From NCBI RefSeq assembly GCF_019285515.1, contig NZ_CP079095.1, positions 1,178,001 to 1,242,000 of the forward strand: 64,000 nucleotides of DNA, written 5' to 3'. The translations under genes and the position numbers were made by a program. Source of the stretch: Methylococcus sp. Mc7. GTDB taxonomy: Bacteria; Pseudomonadota; Gammaproteobacteria; Methylococcales; Methylococcaceae. Positions 45,223 to 55,963 of this stretch are shown here, in pieces. The stretch's first letter is position 1; the number at the start of each line of letters is the position of its first letter. The notes under the pieces were generated by a model. The model was given only the letters and a program-made list of their open reading frames with translations, was not told where the DNA came from and did not search any database.

Positions 45223-46598
45223 CGGACATGGCCGCCTCCCATGCTGTCAGCACCTTCCTGGATCTTCGCCCCTTCCGGGATCGGCTGCGGATCGAGGTGG
45301 GCGATGGTGAGCCCGTCGTCGATCAGGTATTTCCGGGCCACCTCACGCACCTGCTCCGCGGTCACGGCATTGATCTTGTCCACGTATTCCTCCACTTTGC
45401 GCCAGCCCAAGCCCACCGTTTCGGCCATGCCGAGCTGCATCGCCTGATAGAACACCGAATCGCGCTGGTAGACGTTGCTCGCCAGCACCTGGGCCTTGAC
45501 CCGGGCCAGCTCGTCCTCGGCGACCGGCTCCTCGCGCAGCCGCCGGACTTCGTCCAGCAGCGCCGCCTCCAGCTCCGCCATGGTCTTTCCCTGCGCCGGA
45601 GTCCCTTCGAGAGTGAACAGCGACGACAGCCGGGCATAAAGGTCGTAGCCGGCGCCCGCATCCGTGGCGATCTGTTGTCCCCGGACCAGGCGGCTGGCCA
45701 AACGCGCGCTGTTGCCGCCGTCGAGAATGCCGGCCGCGACCTCGAGGGCATAGGCTTCCCATTCCGCGCCGGCGGTCTTGAGCGAGGGCACCTTGTAGCC
45801 CATTTCCAGATGCGGCAGCTTTGCCGGCACCTTGACCACCATCCGGCGCAAGCCGAGCTGCTGCACCTCGCCCTGCGGCTTCAGCACCGGCAGCTTGCCC
45901 GGCTTGAGCGGACCGAAGTGCTTCCTGGCCTGCTCGAACACGGCCTTGGGATCGACGTCGCCGACCACCACCAGCGTGGCGTTGTTGGGCGCGTACCAGC
46001 GCTGGTACCAAGTGCTCAGATCGTCCAGGGTGAGGCCGGCCACGTCCTCGGGCCAGCCGATCACCGGGTTGCGATAGGGGCTGTTGGTGAAGGCCACCGC
46101 CTGGAAATGCTCATCCATCCGCGCATGGGGCTGATCCTCGGTGCGCAGGCGGCGCTCCTCGATCACCACCTGCTGCTCCTTGACGAATTCGTCCTGCAGC
46201 AGCTTGAGATTGCGCATCCGGTCCGCCTCCAGCTCGAGGCTCACCGGCAGCCGGCTCCGCTCCAGGGTCTGGAAATAAGCGGTGTAGTCCTGGCCGGTGA
46301 AGGCGTTTTCACTCCCCCCGTTTGCTGAGATAATGCGGGAAAACTCGCCCGGCGGATGCTTTTTCGTGCCCTTGAACATCATGTGTTCGAGCATGTGCGA
46401 CACGCCGGTGATGCCGCCGTATTCGTAGCTCGAACCGACCTTGTACCAGACCTGCGACACGGCGACCGGCGCGCGGTGGTCCTCCTGAACCAGTACCTTG
46501 AGGCCGTTGGCCAGGGTGAATTCGTGCACCTGGGGCGGTGCCGCCGACGCGGCCAGAGGCAGCGCCATGAGCAATAATCCGAATCTCGGCATCGACAT
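45219..46598 (-). CDS. M16 family zinc metallopeptidase
   Basis: 459 residues. A signal peptide (MPRFGLLLMALPLAASAAPP) directs it to the periplasm. The N-terminal M16 domain carries the inverted zinc motif HMLEH in TGVSHMLEHMMFKGTKKHP (about residue 68) and the distal Glu in the QVVIEERRLRTEDQP helix (about 145). The second domain is non-catalytic. It is the active partner of the downstream M16 gene, which begins about 53 bases after its stop across a repeat element. The substrates of this bacterial pair are not known. The start at 46598 gives a normal signal peptide; MPRFG two codons later is possible. Confidence 0.88.
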   Translation of the reverse strand: MSMPRFGLLLMALPLAASAAPPQVHEFTLANGLKVLVQEDHRAPVAVSQVWYKVGSSYEYGGITGVSHMLEHMMFKGTKKHPPGEFSRIISANGGSENAFTGQDYTAYFQTLERSRLPVSLELEADRMRNLKLLQDEFVKEQQVVIEERRLRTEDQPHARMDEHFQAVAFTNSPYRNPVIGWPEDVAGLTLDDLSTWYQRWYAPNNATLVVVGDVDPKAVFEQARKHFGPLKPGKLPVLKPQGEVQQLGLRRMVVKVPAKLPHLEMGYKVPSLKTAGAEWEAYALEVAAGILDGGNSARLASRLVRGQQIATDAGAGYDLYARLSSLFTLEGTPAQGKTMAELEAALLDEVRRLREEPVAEDELARVKAQVLASNVYQRDSVFYQAMQLGMAETVGLGWRKVEEYVDKINAVTAEQVREVARKYLIDDGLTIAHLDPQPIPEGAKIQEGADSMGGGHVR

Positions 46599-46678
46599 TG
46601 AATTGAACTCCGTTGATGAAGCGGCCGGCTTGGCCGTCGTGAAGCCGGGGGCATTTTAACCCAACAGATTCTTGAGCG

Positions 46679-47575
46679 ATGACGACGAATTCCAGCGCCA
46701 AACCGGCTGGCGGCATCTCCTGGCGCACCTATCTGGCCCTTTGCAAGCTGAAAGTGGTCGGTCACATCGTGTTCACCGCCGTCATCGGCATGTTCCTCGC
46801 CGTGCCGGGCGTGCCGCCGCTGGACACCGCCTTCTGGGCCTCGCTCGGCATCGGCTTCGCGGCGGCCTCGGCGGCGGCGCTCAACCATTTCCTCGACCGC
46901 CACGCCGACGCCGAGATGGCCCGAACCCAGAATCGGCCGCTGCCCTCCGGCGACATCCGGCCCGCCCAGGTCGTCGGCTTCGCGCTGCTGCTGGGCATCC
47001 TCGCCATGGCGATCCTGATCGCCTTCGTGAACCTCCTGACCGCCTTCCTGACCTTCCTGTCCCTGATCGGCTACGCGGTCATCTATACCGTCTACTTGAA
47101 GCGCGCGACTCCGCAGAACATCGTGATCGGCGGCGCCGCCGGGGCCGCGCCGCCGGTGCTCGGCTGGTGCGCCATCACCGGTTCGGTGCACCCCTACGCC
47201 CTCCTGCTGTTCCTGCTGATCTTCGTCTGGACCCCGCCGCATTTCTGGGCCTACGCCATCGCCAAGCGCGACGACTACGCCAAGGTCGACATCCCGATGC
47301 TGCCGGTCACCCACGGCATCGCCTTCACCCAGCTCCATATCCTGCTGTACACCATCCTGCTGTTCCTGGCCGGCCTCATGCCCTATGTCACCGGCATGAG
47401 CGGGGAAATCTACCTGGCCGCCGCGGTGGTCTTCGGCGGCATCTTCGTCTATTACGCCATCCGCCTGAAGCGCAAGGCCGAGCCCCGCCTCGCCATGCAG
47501 ACCTTCGCTTACTCGCTGGTTTACCTCGTGGGAATCTTCACCGCGCTGCTGGTGGATCATTACGTGGTGCTGTGA
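46679..47575 (+). CDS. ctaB: Protoheme IX farnesyltransferase (heme o synthase)
   Basis: 298 residues with about nine membrane segments. It adds a farnesyl group to heme b to make heme o for terminal oxidases. The UbiA-type Asp-rich motif is ASAAALNHFLDRHADAEMAR followed by TQNRPLPSGDI (about residue 65-95); the second Asp-rich loop is AKRDDYAKVDIPMLPV (about 200). It is divergent from the M16 pair (80-base gap) and not next to cytochrome oxidase genes in this window. The start is supported by the typical soluble N-terminus before KLKVVGHIVFTAVIGM. Confidence 0.93.
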   Translation: MTTNSSAKPAGGISWRTYLALCKLKVVGHIVFTAVIGMFLAVPGVPPLDTAFWASLGIGFAAASAAALNHFLDRHADAEMARTQNRPLPSGDIRPAQVVGFALLLGILAMAILIAFVNLLTAFLTFLSLIGYAVIYTVYLKRATPQNIVIGGAAGAAPPVLGWCAITGSVHPYALLLFLLIFVWTPPHFWAYAIAKRDDYAKVDIPMLPVTHGIAFTQLHILLYTILLFLAGLMPYVTGMSGEIYLAAAVVFGGIFVYYAIRLKRKAEPRLAMQTFAYSLVYLVGIFTALLVDHYVVL

Positions 47576-47748
47576 ACGGCTGACCCGCGCCAGTCCACTC
47601 GAGCCAAGAACTCTTTGCTTCACCGCTGGCAGGCGTCAGCGGTTCCCGACGCATCACGGCGACCGAGCGTTTTTCGCGCTCCCACGATTGTTGCCCATTC
47701 CCCCCCGATCCGGATTACCATTGCCGGATTCTCCCCGGCCGAGAAACG

Positions 47749-49365
47749 ATGTACACCCAATTCTTCCGGCTCAACGATGCGCCGTTTTCGATCGCGCCGA
47801 ACCCCCGGTTCCTTTACCCCAGCGCCAAACACCGCGAGGCTTTGGCCCACCTGCTTTACGGCATCAAGGAAGAGGGCGGGGGGTTCGTCGCGCTCACCGG
47901 CGAAGTCGGCACCGGCAAGACCACGCTGTGCCGCTGCCTGATCGAGCAGTTGCCGGAAAACGTCGACGTCGCCCTGATCCTGAATCCGCGCCTGGACGCC
48001 CTGGAGCTGCTGGCCGCGGTCTGCGACGAACTGCACATCACCTATCCGCGGACAGGCGCCAGTCTCAAGATTCTGGTCGACGCACTGAACGAGCACCTGC
48101 TCGCCGCCCATGCCCAGGGACGGCGGACGGTGCTGGTCATCGACGAGGCGCAGAATCTCAGTTTCGATGTGCTGGAGCAGGTTCGCCTGCTGACCAACCT
48201 CGAAACCAGCCAGCACAAGCTGCTGCAGATCATCCTGATCGGCCAGCCGGAGCTGACCCGGCTGCTGGAACAGGAGCGGCTGCGGCAGCTCGCCCAGCGC
48301 ATCACGGCGCGCTACCATCTGGCGCCCCTGACCCGCGCCGAAACCGTCGACTACGTCAGGCACCGGCTCACGGTCAGCGGCTGCCCCGCCCCGTTGTTCA
48401 CACCGGCGGCGCTGGGGGCGGTTCACCGGCTGTCCGGGGGGATTCCGCGGCTGATCAACGTCATCTGCGACCGGGCGCTGCTGGGCGCCTACGCCCAAGG
48501 CAGATTCCAGGCGGACCGCGCCACGGTGCGGCGCGCTGCCCGGGAAGTCCTGCCCTCCGTCCTGCTTCCCCGGTTCTGGCTGCGGCTGGTCCTGGGGGTT
48601 GCGGTCGCGGCCTTGATCGGTACGGGCGCCTTGCTCATCGGCCGCACGCCGGGCGGCAATGCCGCATCGTCCGAGCGGGAAGCGGCGTCGCCCATGCCCG
48701 CCGCCTCGCCGCAAGCGGCTCCGGAAAAAGCCGATGCCAAAGAGGCCCTCGTGCCGGCCTTATCATCCGACCGCGCGCGCTTCGAAGACCTGCTGAAATC
48801 GAAGGGAACGGACGAGGCCGCAGCGTTCGGCCGGCTGTTCGCGCTCTGGAAAGCCGAAGGAGACGCCGGCAAGCCGTGCGAAACCGCCGAACGCCAGGGT
48901 TTGCGCTGTCTCAGCGAGGATTCCGGCTGGCCGGTCTTGCGCCTGCTGAACCACCCGGCGGTCCTGGAATTCGTCCTTCCCGACGGGGAAAAGCGCTACG
49001 GGACCCTGACCGGCATCGCCGGCGGTCTGGCGACGGTGGAATTTGGCGGCGAGCCGGCGGCCCTGCCGCTGGCGGACAACCTGCCTTTCTGGAAAGGCGG
49101 ATTCACGCTGCTGTGGCGTCCGCCGGTGGCAGACGTCACCGTGCTCAGGCCGGGCCAGTCGTCGCCCGCGGTGAAATGGCTGCGCCAGCGCTTTCCCGCG
49201 AAAAAGAAGCCCGCCGATCCGCACCGCTTCGACGAGACCCTGAAAGCCCAGGTCGCGGCCTTCCAGAAACAGCACGGCCTGATTGTCGATGGTGCCGTCG
49301 GACCGCATACTTTCATCCGCCTGCTCAACGAAACGAAGCGCGCCGACAGTCCCCGCCTGGAATGA
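47749..49365 (+). CDS. ExeA-like AAA ATPase with C-terminal peptidoglycan-binding domain
   Basis: 538 residues. The N-terminal AAA domain begins YTQFFRLNDAPFSIAPNP and has Walker A in LTGEVGTGKTTLCRC (about residue 50) and Walker B in TVLVIDEAQNL (about 130). One membrane segment lies at about 283-303 (FWLRLVLGVAVAALIGTGAL). The periplasmic part ends in a PG_binding_1 domain (about 465-530, LKAQVAAFQKQHGLIVDGAV). ExeA-type proteins help place the type II secretion secretin through peptidoglycan. The gspB-like gene follows after 21 bases, completing the ExeAB pair. No secretin or pseudopilin genes are in view. Confidence 0.88.
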   Translation: MYTQFFRLNDAPFSIAPNPRFLYPSAKHREALAHLLYGIKEEGGGFVALTGEVGTGKTTLCRCLIEQLPENVDVALILNPRLDALELLAAVCDELHITYPRTGASLKILVDALNEHLLAAHAQGRRTVLVIDEAQNLSFDVLEQVRLLTNLETSQHKLLQIILIGQPELTRLLEQERLRQLAQRITARYHLAPLTRAETVDYVRHRLTVSGCPAPLFTPAALGAVHRLSGGIPRLINVICDRALLGAYAQGRFQADRATVRRAAREVLPSVLLPRFWLRLVLGVAVAALIGTGALLIGRTPGGNAASSEREAASPMPAASPQAAPEKADAKEALVPALSSDRARFEDLLKSKGTDEAAAFGRLFALWKAEGDAGKPCETAERQGLRCLSEDSGWPVLRLLNHPAVLEFVLPDGEKRYGTLTGIAGGLATVEFGGEPAALPLADNLPFWKGGFTLLWRPPVADVTVLRPGQSSPAVKWLRQRFPAKKKPADPHRFDETLKAQVAAFQKQHGLIVDGAVGPHTFIRLLNETKRADSPRLE

Positions 49366-49386
49366 CCCTTTCGCCCAGTTAGATCG

Positions 49387-50214
49387 ATGTCCTATATCCT
49401 CGATGCGCTCCGCAAATCGGAGCGGGAACGAAAACTCAGCCAACCCGCCTCACTGGACAGCATGATCTTCTCGCCGGAACCGGCGCGGAGACGCCCCTGG
49501 CTGCCGTGGGTTCTGGGCGTGGTAGCCGTGGCCAACGTGGCGGCGTTGGGCTATTTTCTGGGGCTGACCTCGGGCACCCCCACGCAGCCCCAGGCCACGA
49601 CAGACCAGTCGCCGCCGGCTCTGGCCCAGGAAAATCCTCCAATACCGGCGCCGGTGGCCGCCGCCCAGCAGTCACCCCCTCCCGCGGCGACGGTGCCGCC
49701 CTTCGCGCGGCGGTTCGGCGGCGCCGACGCGCCTCCCGGAGGGCCCCATCAGCGCATGGCCGCGCCGCCGGCGGCCAAGCCGGCAGTTCCACCGCCCGCA
49801 GCGGTCCAGTCCGCCGGACGCAAGGGACCGGAAACCGAGGCCGAAGAAGCGGCGGAAGAGGGTGCCGAGGAAGAAACGATGGCGGGGGAAACCGACGATA
49901 CGGCCGAAGCGGAGGGAGAGCCGGAAACCGACGAACCGGCGCGGAAAACGCCGCCGCCCGCTACGCCCGCACCGCGGCGGAATGCGGTTCCGTTGCTCAG
50001 CGAAATGCCGCCGTCATTCCAGAGCCGGGTTCCTCAGCTCAAGATCAACCTGTTCGCCTACGGTTCGCGCCCCGACGAACGCTTCGTCGTCATCAACATG
50101 AACCGGCATTCGGCGGGCGACACGGTCGCCGAAGGGGTGCGCCTGGAAAGCGTGGACGAGGACAGCCTGACCCTGGTCTTCGAGGGTCAGCGCTTCCGCC
50201 TGGAACGTCCCTGA
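49387..50214 (+). CDS. GspB domain-containing type II secretion accessory protein
   Basis: 275 residues. It begins with the short cytosolic motif SYILDALRKSERERKLSQ, has one membrane helix at about 38-60 (PWVLGVVAVANVAALGYFL), then a long low-complexity Pro/Ala- and Glu-rich periplasmic stretch (about 65-200) and the C-terminal GspB domain (VPQLKINLFAYGSRPDERFV to the end). It is the natural partner of the ExeA-like ATPase 21 bases upstream; the two form an inner-membrane complex that acts on secretin assembly. The low-complexity stretch is expected to span peptidoglycan. Confidence 0.88.
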   Translation: MSYILDALRKSERERKLSQPASLDSMIFSPEPARRRPWLPWVLGVVAVANVAALGYFLGLTSGTPTQPQATTDQSPPALAQENPPIPAPVAAAQQSPPPAATVPPFARRFGGADAPPGGPHQRMAAPPAAKPAVPPPAAVQSAGRKGPETEAEEAAEEGAEEETMAGETDDTAEAEGEPETDEPARKTPPPATPAPRRNAVPLLSEMPPSFQSRVPQLKINLFAYGSRPDERFVVINMNRHSAGDTVAEGVRLESVDEDSLTLVFEGQRFRLERP

Positions 50215-50257
50215 TGCCGGCCGCGACGCACCTCCAACGCGCCGCGGCCGGAACAAC

Positions 50258-50368
50258 TCAGGCGACGAATGCGGCCACCAGCATCATGGCCGCCAGCCAA
50301 CCCAGAGCCAGGCTGAAACCGGCGATCAGCCCTTCGAACACCGTGGAAAAAAGACGTGTGCCAAACAT
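50258..50368 (-). CDS. Possible small membrane protein (36 residues)
   Basis: A 36-codon frame starting MFGTRLFSTVFEGLIAG and consisting mostly of one apolar helix (GFSLALGWLAAMMLVAAFVA). The ATG is preceded by GGAGGG with 7-base spacing, a better ribosome site than many genes nearby. The frame is open further upstream to 50491, but that part is not membrane-like. It lies alone on the minus strand between gspB and olsB. No family is recognised. Confidence 0.4.
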   Translation of the reverse strand: MFGTRLFSTVFEGLIAGFSLALGWLAAMMLVAAFVA

Positions 50369-50586
50369 GAGAGGACCCTCCGAATCGGTCAGTGGTTTGC
50401 GGGGCTTCCAGAACCAGTCCCCCGCCCGGATGGTAGAAAAGGTTCGCGAGGGCTGTCCAGATGCCGTCAGCCCTCCCAACCGAAAGCGCACTTTTCATCC
50501 AAACGTCACCGAGTCTTAGCAAATCTGTCAATTCCGCTCCGTATCTTCTGCCGAACGTCCTTACCAAGTTCGCTGGGAGATACACC

Positions 50587-51363
50587 TTGGGAACACCGGA
50601 ATCACGCACAGGCCGGCCGGGCCGGCTACAGGCATTCGTCGCGAGAGACGAAGCAACGATCGTCGCCGCACAGAAACTGCGCTACCGCGTCTTCGCCGAG
50701 GAAATGGGCGCGCGCCTCCACACCCCGGTCGACGGTCTCGACATCGACGAATTCGACGCCTACTGCGACCACCTCGTGGTCGTGGACAACCGCGAGAACC
50801 GCGTCATCGGCAGCACCCGCCTGCTGAGCGACAGCCAGGCCAAACGGCTGGGCCGCTTCTATTCGGAAGGCGAGTTCAGCCTGTCCGGCATCCTCGCCCT
50901 GGAGGGCCGATTCCTCGAGATCGGCCGCACCTGCGTGGACCCGAACTACCGCGGCGGCGCCGTCATCGCCTGCCTGTGGGGAGCATTGTCGGAATACGTC
51001 ACGCAAGGCGGCTTCGACCACCTGATGGGCTGCGCCAGCATCCCGCCGGGCCCGAGCGGTTTCGCGGTGGACGCGGTCTACCGCAACATCGGGGAAGAAC
51101 GGCTGGGTCCCGCGGAGCTGGGTGTCCAGCCCCGCCAGCCGGTTCCCGCATGGAAGCGCTGCCAGCGCGACGAGAGCGGCGTTCCGCCCCTGCTGCAGGC
51201 TTATTTGCGGCTGGGCGCCTGGGTTTTCGGCGAACCCTGCTGGGACGAGGATTTCGACGTCATGGACGTCTTCGTCCTGCTGAAAATGGAGCGCCTGCAA
51301 GGGCGCTATGAACGCCACTTCGTCGGAGGCGACCGGAATGCCGCGCTTCAGACAGGCCTATAG
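50587..51363 (+). CDS. olsB: Ornithine N-alpha-acyltransferase-like GNAT protein (OlsB-like)
   Basis: 258 residues from the chosen start. A GNAT-fold acyltransferase with the block AAQKLRYRVFAEEMGARLH, then FDAYCDHLVVVDN, RVIGSTRLLS, and EIGRTCVDPNYRGGAVIACLW, as in OlsB proteins that attach a 3-hydroxyacyl group from ACP to ornithine. The following gene is an OlsA-like acyltransferase, so together they would make ornithine lipid, a phosphorus-free membrane lipid. TTG 50587 has GGGAG 9 bases upstream; an ATG at 50461 would add 42 residues of low-complexity, Ser-rich sequence. An N-acyl-homoserine-lactone-synthase-like role is the less likely alternative. Confidence 0.75.
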   Translation: MGTPESRTGRPGRLQAFVARDEATIVAAQKLRYRVFAEEMGARLHTPVDGLDIDEFDAYCDHLVVVDNRENRVIGSTRLLSDSQAKRLGRFYSEGEFSLSGILALEGRFLEIGRTCVDPNYRGGAVIACLWGALSEYVTQGGFDHLMGCASIPPGPSGFAVDAVYRNIGEERLGPAELGVQPRQPVPAWKRCQRDESGVPPLLQAYLRLGAWVFGEPCWDEDFDVMDVFVLLKMERLQGRYERHFVGGDRNAALQTGL

Positions 51364-52105
51364 GGCCATCCTGGTGGCGGCAGCCTGCCTGGGCGGCATG
51401 GCGGCTGTGGTGCTGCTCTTCCCTCCGCTGCGCGTCTTGGGCGAAAACCGCGCCCAATCCCTGAGGGACAGGGTGCAGATGGCTTGGTTCCGCAGCTTCC
51501 TGCTCATCCTCGGCGTGCACGTCGAACGCCGGGGCCGATGGAACCCGAACGCGCCGCTGTGGGTAGCCAACCACATTTCCTGGCTGGACATCGTCGTCAT
51601 CGGCGCCCAGGCTCCGCTGACCTTCATATCCAAGCAGGACGTCGCCGGCTGGCCCGTGTTCGGTTTTCTCGCCAGCCGCACCGGCACCCTGTTCCTCCGG
51701 CGGGGCGACCGTGACGACACCCAACGGCTCGGCGAGCGGATGACCTGGCTGCTGCGTCAAAGACGCACCCTTTTGCTGTTCCCGGAAGGCACCAGTTCCA
51801 ACGGAGAGACCGTACTGCGGTTCCATCCCCGCCTGTTCCAGCCGGCGAAGCGCGCTGGCGTCGCGGTCCAGCCGGTCGCGCTGGCCTACCGGGGCGAGGC
51901 GGGCAAGATCGCGCCTTTCGTCGGCGAGGCGTCGTTTCTTCCGCATCTGCTGCAGATGCTGCGGGTTCCGCGGACCTTGGCCGAACTGAGTTTCGGCGCC
52001 GCCATCGACAGCGAGCATCTCAACCGCGACGAACTGGCCCATGCGGCCCGCCAGACCGTCGTCGGCTGCCTGGGGAAAGCCGAGGCGCGGCGGCAGGTCG
52101 CCTGA
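51338..52105 (+). CDS. olsA: Lyso-ornithine lipid O-acyltransferase / 1-acylglycerol-3-phosphate acyltransferase family (OlsA/PlsC-like)
   Basis: 255 residues. An N-terminal membrane helix (AILVAAACLGGMAAVVLLFPP) precedes the PlsC domain with the catalytic HX4D motif in ANHISWLDIVV (about residue 75), the RRGD block after GTLFL, and LLFPEGTSSNG (about 150) for substrate binding. It overlaps the end of olsB by 26 bases, which favours the ornithine-lipid role (adding the second fatty acid) over general phosphatidate synthesis. ATG 51338 was chosen for its GGAGG site; ATG 51308 is possible. Confidence 0.8.
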   Translation: MPRFRQAYRAILVAAACLGGMAAVVLLFPPLRVLGENRAQSLRDRVQMAWFRSFLLILGVHVERRGRWNPNAPLWVANHISWLDIVVIGAQAPLTFISKQDVAGWPVFGFLASRTGTLFLRRGDRDDTQRLGERMTWLLRQRRTLLLFPEGTSSNGETVLRFHPRLFQPAKRAGVAVQPVALAYRGEAGKIAPFVGEASFLPHLLQMLRVPRTLAELSFGAAIDSEHLNRDELAHAARQTVVGCLGKAEARRQVA

Positions 52106-52268
52106 ATCCGCGCCTCGGCCGGCCCTCAGGCCCCCGCCGTCTCGAAGAGGGCTTGCATCCATTACGTTTTGGCCCGAAAATGCCAGCCATCTACGCAATC
52201 ACAGCCCGCTGCAGGCACGCCTTTAGTCCAGGGAGCGGGCCGGTGATCACCTACGAGGAGCCGCCCAA

Positions 52269-52598
52269 GTGAGCAGTGATAAAATCCTTCACGTTACCGA
52301 CGCTGAATTCGAAGACAAGGTCCTCAAGGCATCCGGACCGGTGCTGGTGGACTACTGGGCCGAGTGGTGCGGCCCGTGCAAGATGATCGCGCCCATCCTC
52401 GACGAAATCGCAAACGAATACGATGGCCGCCTGACCGTGGCCAAGCTCAACATCGACGATAACCCGGCGACGCCACAGCGTTACGGCGTGCGGGGCATTC
52501 CGACCTTGATGGTGTTCAAGGACGGCGAAGTGATCGCCACCAAGGTGGGCGCATTGACCAAATCCCAGCTCGCGGCGTTCCTCGAAGGCAATCTGTAA
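52269..52598 (+). CDS. trxA: Thioredoxin
   Basis: 109 residues, full length. A cytosolic disulfide reductase: the active site is [12 protein letters not shown] (about residue 33-44), with the cis-Pro loop [13 protein letters not shown] and the buried Asp in LVDYWAEW. It starts with GTG preceded by GAGGAG. The trxA-rho order is common in gammaproteobacteria. A strong terminator follows directly, so trxA and rho are probably separate transcripts. No thioredoxin reductase gene is nearby. Confidence 0.95.
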   Translation: MSSDKILHVTDAEFEDKVLKASGPVLVDYWAEWCGPCKMIAPILDEIANEYDGRLTVAKLNIDDNPATPQRYGVRGIPTLMVFKDGEVIATKVGALTKSQLAAFLEGNL

Positions 52599-52604
52599 TC
52601 TCCC

Positions 52605-52642
52605 GGGCATTCGCCGTCATTCCCCGGAGCGAATGCCCTTTT
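52605..52642 (+). terminator. Rho-independent terminator after trxA
   Basis: A perfect 10-bp stem, GGGCATTCGC (52605-52614) and GCGAATGCCC (52629-52638), with a 14-base loop, is followed by TTTT. It begins 7 bases after the trxA stop. Confidence 0.8.
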
Positions 52643-52782
52643 CGTCCGAAGCATCGAGCACCCCGTTTTTCCCCTGAGCCGGCAGCTTTCTGCCGGATTG
52701 ACCCTGACCCCAAGTCCAGCGGCCTTCCTGGCCAATTCTCCCGGACTTTTTTCATATCCCGATAATTCCTTAATGGAAACGC

Positions 52783-54039
<1,257 letters not shown>

Positions 54040-54052
54040 AGGGCATTCGCCT

Positions 54053-55963
54053 TCAGCGTTCCCGGATCAGAACCGCGCCGTAGCCGGCATCCCGTACCAC
54101 CGGGGTGGCGACGAGACCCCGGACGCGTTCCGGCGCCAGGAGTGCCGCGGCATCGATGCGATCCGACGCCCTCGCCTCCCGGAAATAGCCCAGGAAACCG
54201 AAGCGGTTGGCCGCTTCGAGCAGGTCGATCCTGCCCACCCAAAGCGGGACGCCGCTTTCCGCCAGGACGTACCGGCTTGGCCACAGGCGCAGCACCGCCC
54301 AGCGCCCGTCGTTTTCGGGATGCAACATCCGCAGGGCGTCTTCGCTGTCCTCGTTGAAACGCGCCAGCACCGGCCATTCCTCCGGTTTCGCCCGCGGATT
54401 GAACCACTGGAGCGCCGACATCCAGGACAATGGCACCGCCATGCGCCAGCCCAGCTTTTCGAGGTTCTCCCGGGCGGCGTCCAGGGTGGTCGCCCATTGG
54501 AGCGGAAGCGGTTGGTGCGGTCGCCCCAATGGCTGCAGCCGGTAAGCCGGCAGCCGTTTCCAGCCGTCCGCGAGCCACTCGGCGGTCGTCATCCGCCGAA
54601 CGAGCGGGTCGTGGACAAATTCCGCCGGACCGTGCCGCACGGCTTCGGCGGCCAGCACCAGCGTCAGACAAGCCGTCACCAGCGATGCGGCGCCCAGCGA
54701 CGCCGCCTTCGCTTCGCAATGCCTGCGGCAGGCGATTCCCAGCGGAATCAGCCACGCCAGACCGACCGCCAGGGCGAACAGGACCGCGGGTATTTCACTG
54801 CGGTCCAGGTAAATCCGGGCGAACCCCAAGGCCACGACCAGCGCCGCCGCCACGGCATACACCACCCGTCCCCCGATCTTCCGGAACGCTGGCGCCACAA
54901 GAACCGCGACAAAGCCGGATGCCACACATCCGCGCAACACATGGGTGTCGAACGGGGGGGCGGCGAAGGCATGATCTCCCATCCAGCCCATCGACAGCGC
55001 AAAGATCGCCGCGATCAGCCAGTGGGCAAGGGCGACGAACGAACGATGGGAACTCAGCCAGAGCGCCAGGACGCCGAACTCGATCAGCAGGGCGTCGCGG
55101 CTCCCCAGCGACTCCAGCACCGTGAAACCGTAATCCGCCTCCGGCGTGCGCCAGGCGGCGAACGAGACGGGCAGCGGGGGAACCGCGAACAGCCGTCCCA
55201 CGGCGAAAACCGCCGCGAGGATGAGGCCGCCGACCAGCGCCAGACCGCCGTAATCCCGCCGCTCGGAATCGAGCAGCGGCAGCGTGATGCGGCCGAACAG
55301 ACGGTGTTCCCCGGCAAAGCGGAACATCAGCAGGATCAGGTCGCGGGCTCTGGGCTGGAGGAAGGCATAGACCCGGGCCGTCAGCCAGACCGCCAGCCAC
55401 AGCAGGGCGATGAGGCCGAGCCCGAGGCCGACCAGCCGCGCCGTCGTTCCCGAGGCCAGTTCCAGCGATGCGCCGAATAGGATGCCGGGGGCCAGGAACA
55501 CCGGAACCCACAAGGCCGCCGCCACGGCGCTGTAACCGACGAATCGGCCGGACGGCATGCCGGCCATGCCGGCCACCAGCGGCACGATGCCGCGGACGGC
55601 GCCGAAGAACCGGCCGAACAGGACGCTATGGCCGCCATAGCGGCGGAAGAAGCCGATGCCGCGCTCCAGCACGGCCGGGAACCGGCTGAACGGCCAGGTC
55701 GTCCGGATCCGCTGGCGATGGCTCCGCCCCAGCCAGAAGCTGATGCCGTCGCCCAGCAGGGCCCCGCTCAGCGCCCAGGCGTAAGTGGAGACGAAATCCA
55801 TCGAGCCGCCGCCCACCAGCGTGCCGAAGGTGAAGATCAGGACCGTGCCGGGCAGCAGCAGGCCGACGACCGCGAGCGATTCGGCCAGGACGATGGCGAA
55901 CACGGCCAGCCCCGCAAGATGCGGATGCTGACCGACCCAGAGATGAACGGCTTCCAGGCTCAA
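54053..55963 (-). CDS. DedA/VTT-domain membrane protein with LssY-like C-terminal domain
   Basis: 636 residues. Residues about 1-200 are a DedA (VTT) domain with [20 protein letters not shown] and [20 protein letters not shown], a family that moves lipids across membranes. Residues about 225-430 are a second polytopic region in the position where related proteins carry a PAP2 phosphatase, but I do not see the PSGH and SRX5HX3D motifs. Residues about 440-636 match the periplasmic LssY C-terminal domain ([19 protein letters not shown], then [18 protein letters not shown]). It overlaps hemL by 4 bases. Function in lipid or undecaprenyl-phosphate handling is inference. Confidence 0.78.
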   Translation of the reverse strand: MSLEAVHLWVGQHPHLAGLAVFAIVLAESLAVVGLLLPGTVLIFTFGTLVGGGSMDFVSTYAWALSGALLGDGISFWLGRSHRQRIRTTWPFSRFPAVLERGIGFFRRYGGHSVLFGRFFGAVRGIVPLVAGMAGMPSGRFVGYSAVAAALWVPVFLAPGILFGASLELASGTTARLVGLGLGLIALLWLAVWLTARVYAFLQPRARDLILLMFRFAGEHRLFGRITLPLLDSERRDYGGLALVGGLILAAVFAVGRLFAVPPLPVSFAAWRTPEADYGFTVLESLGSRDALLIEFGVLALWLSSHRSFVALAHWLIAAIFALSMGWMGDHAFAAPPFDTHVLRGCVASGFVAVLVAPAFRKIGGRVVYAVAAALVVALGFARIYLDRSEIPAVLFALAVGLAWLIPLGIACRRHCEAKAASLGAASLVTACLTLVLAAEAVRHGPAEFVHDPLVRRMTTAEWLADGWKRLPAYRLQPLGRPHQPLPLQWATTLDAARENLEKLGWRMAVPLSWMSALQWFNPRAKPEEWPVLARFNEDSEDALRMLHPENDGRWAVLRLWPSRYVLAESGVPLWVGRIDLLEAANRFGFLGYFREARASDRIDAAALLAPERVRGLVATPVVRDAGYGAVLIRER

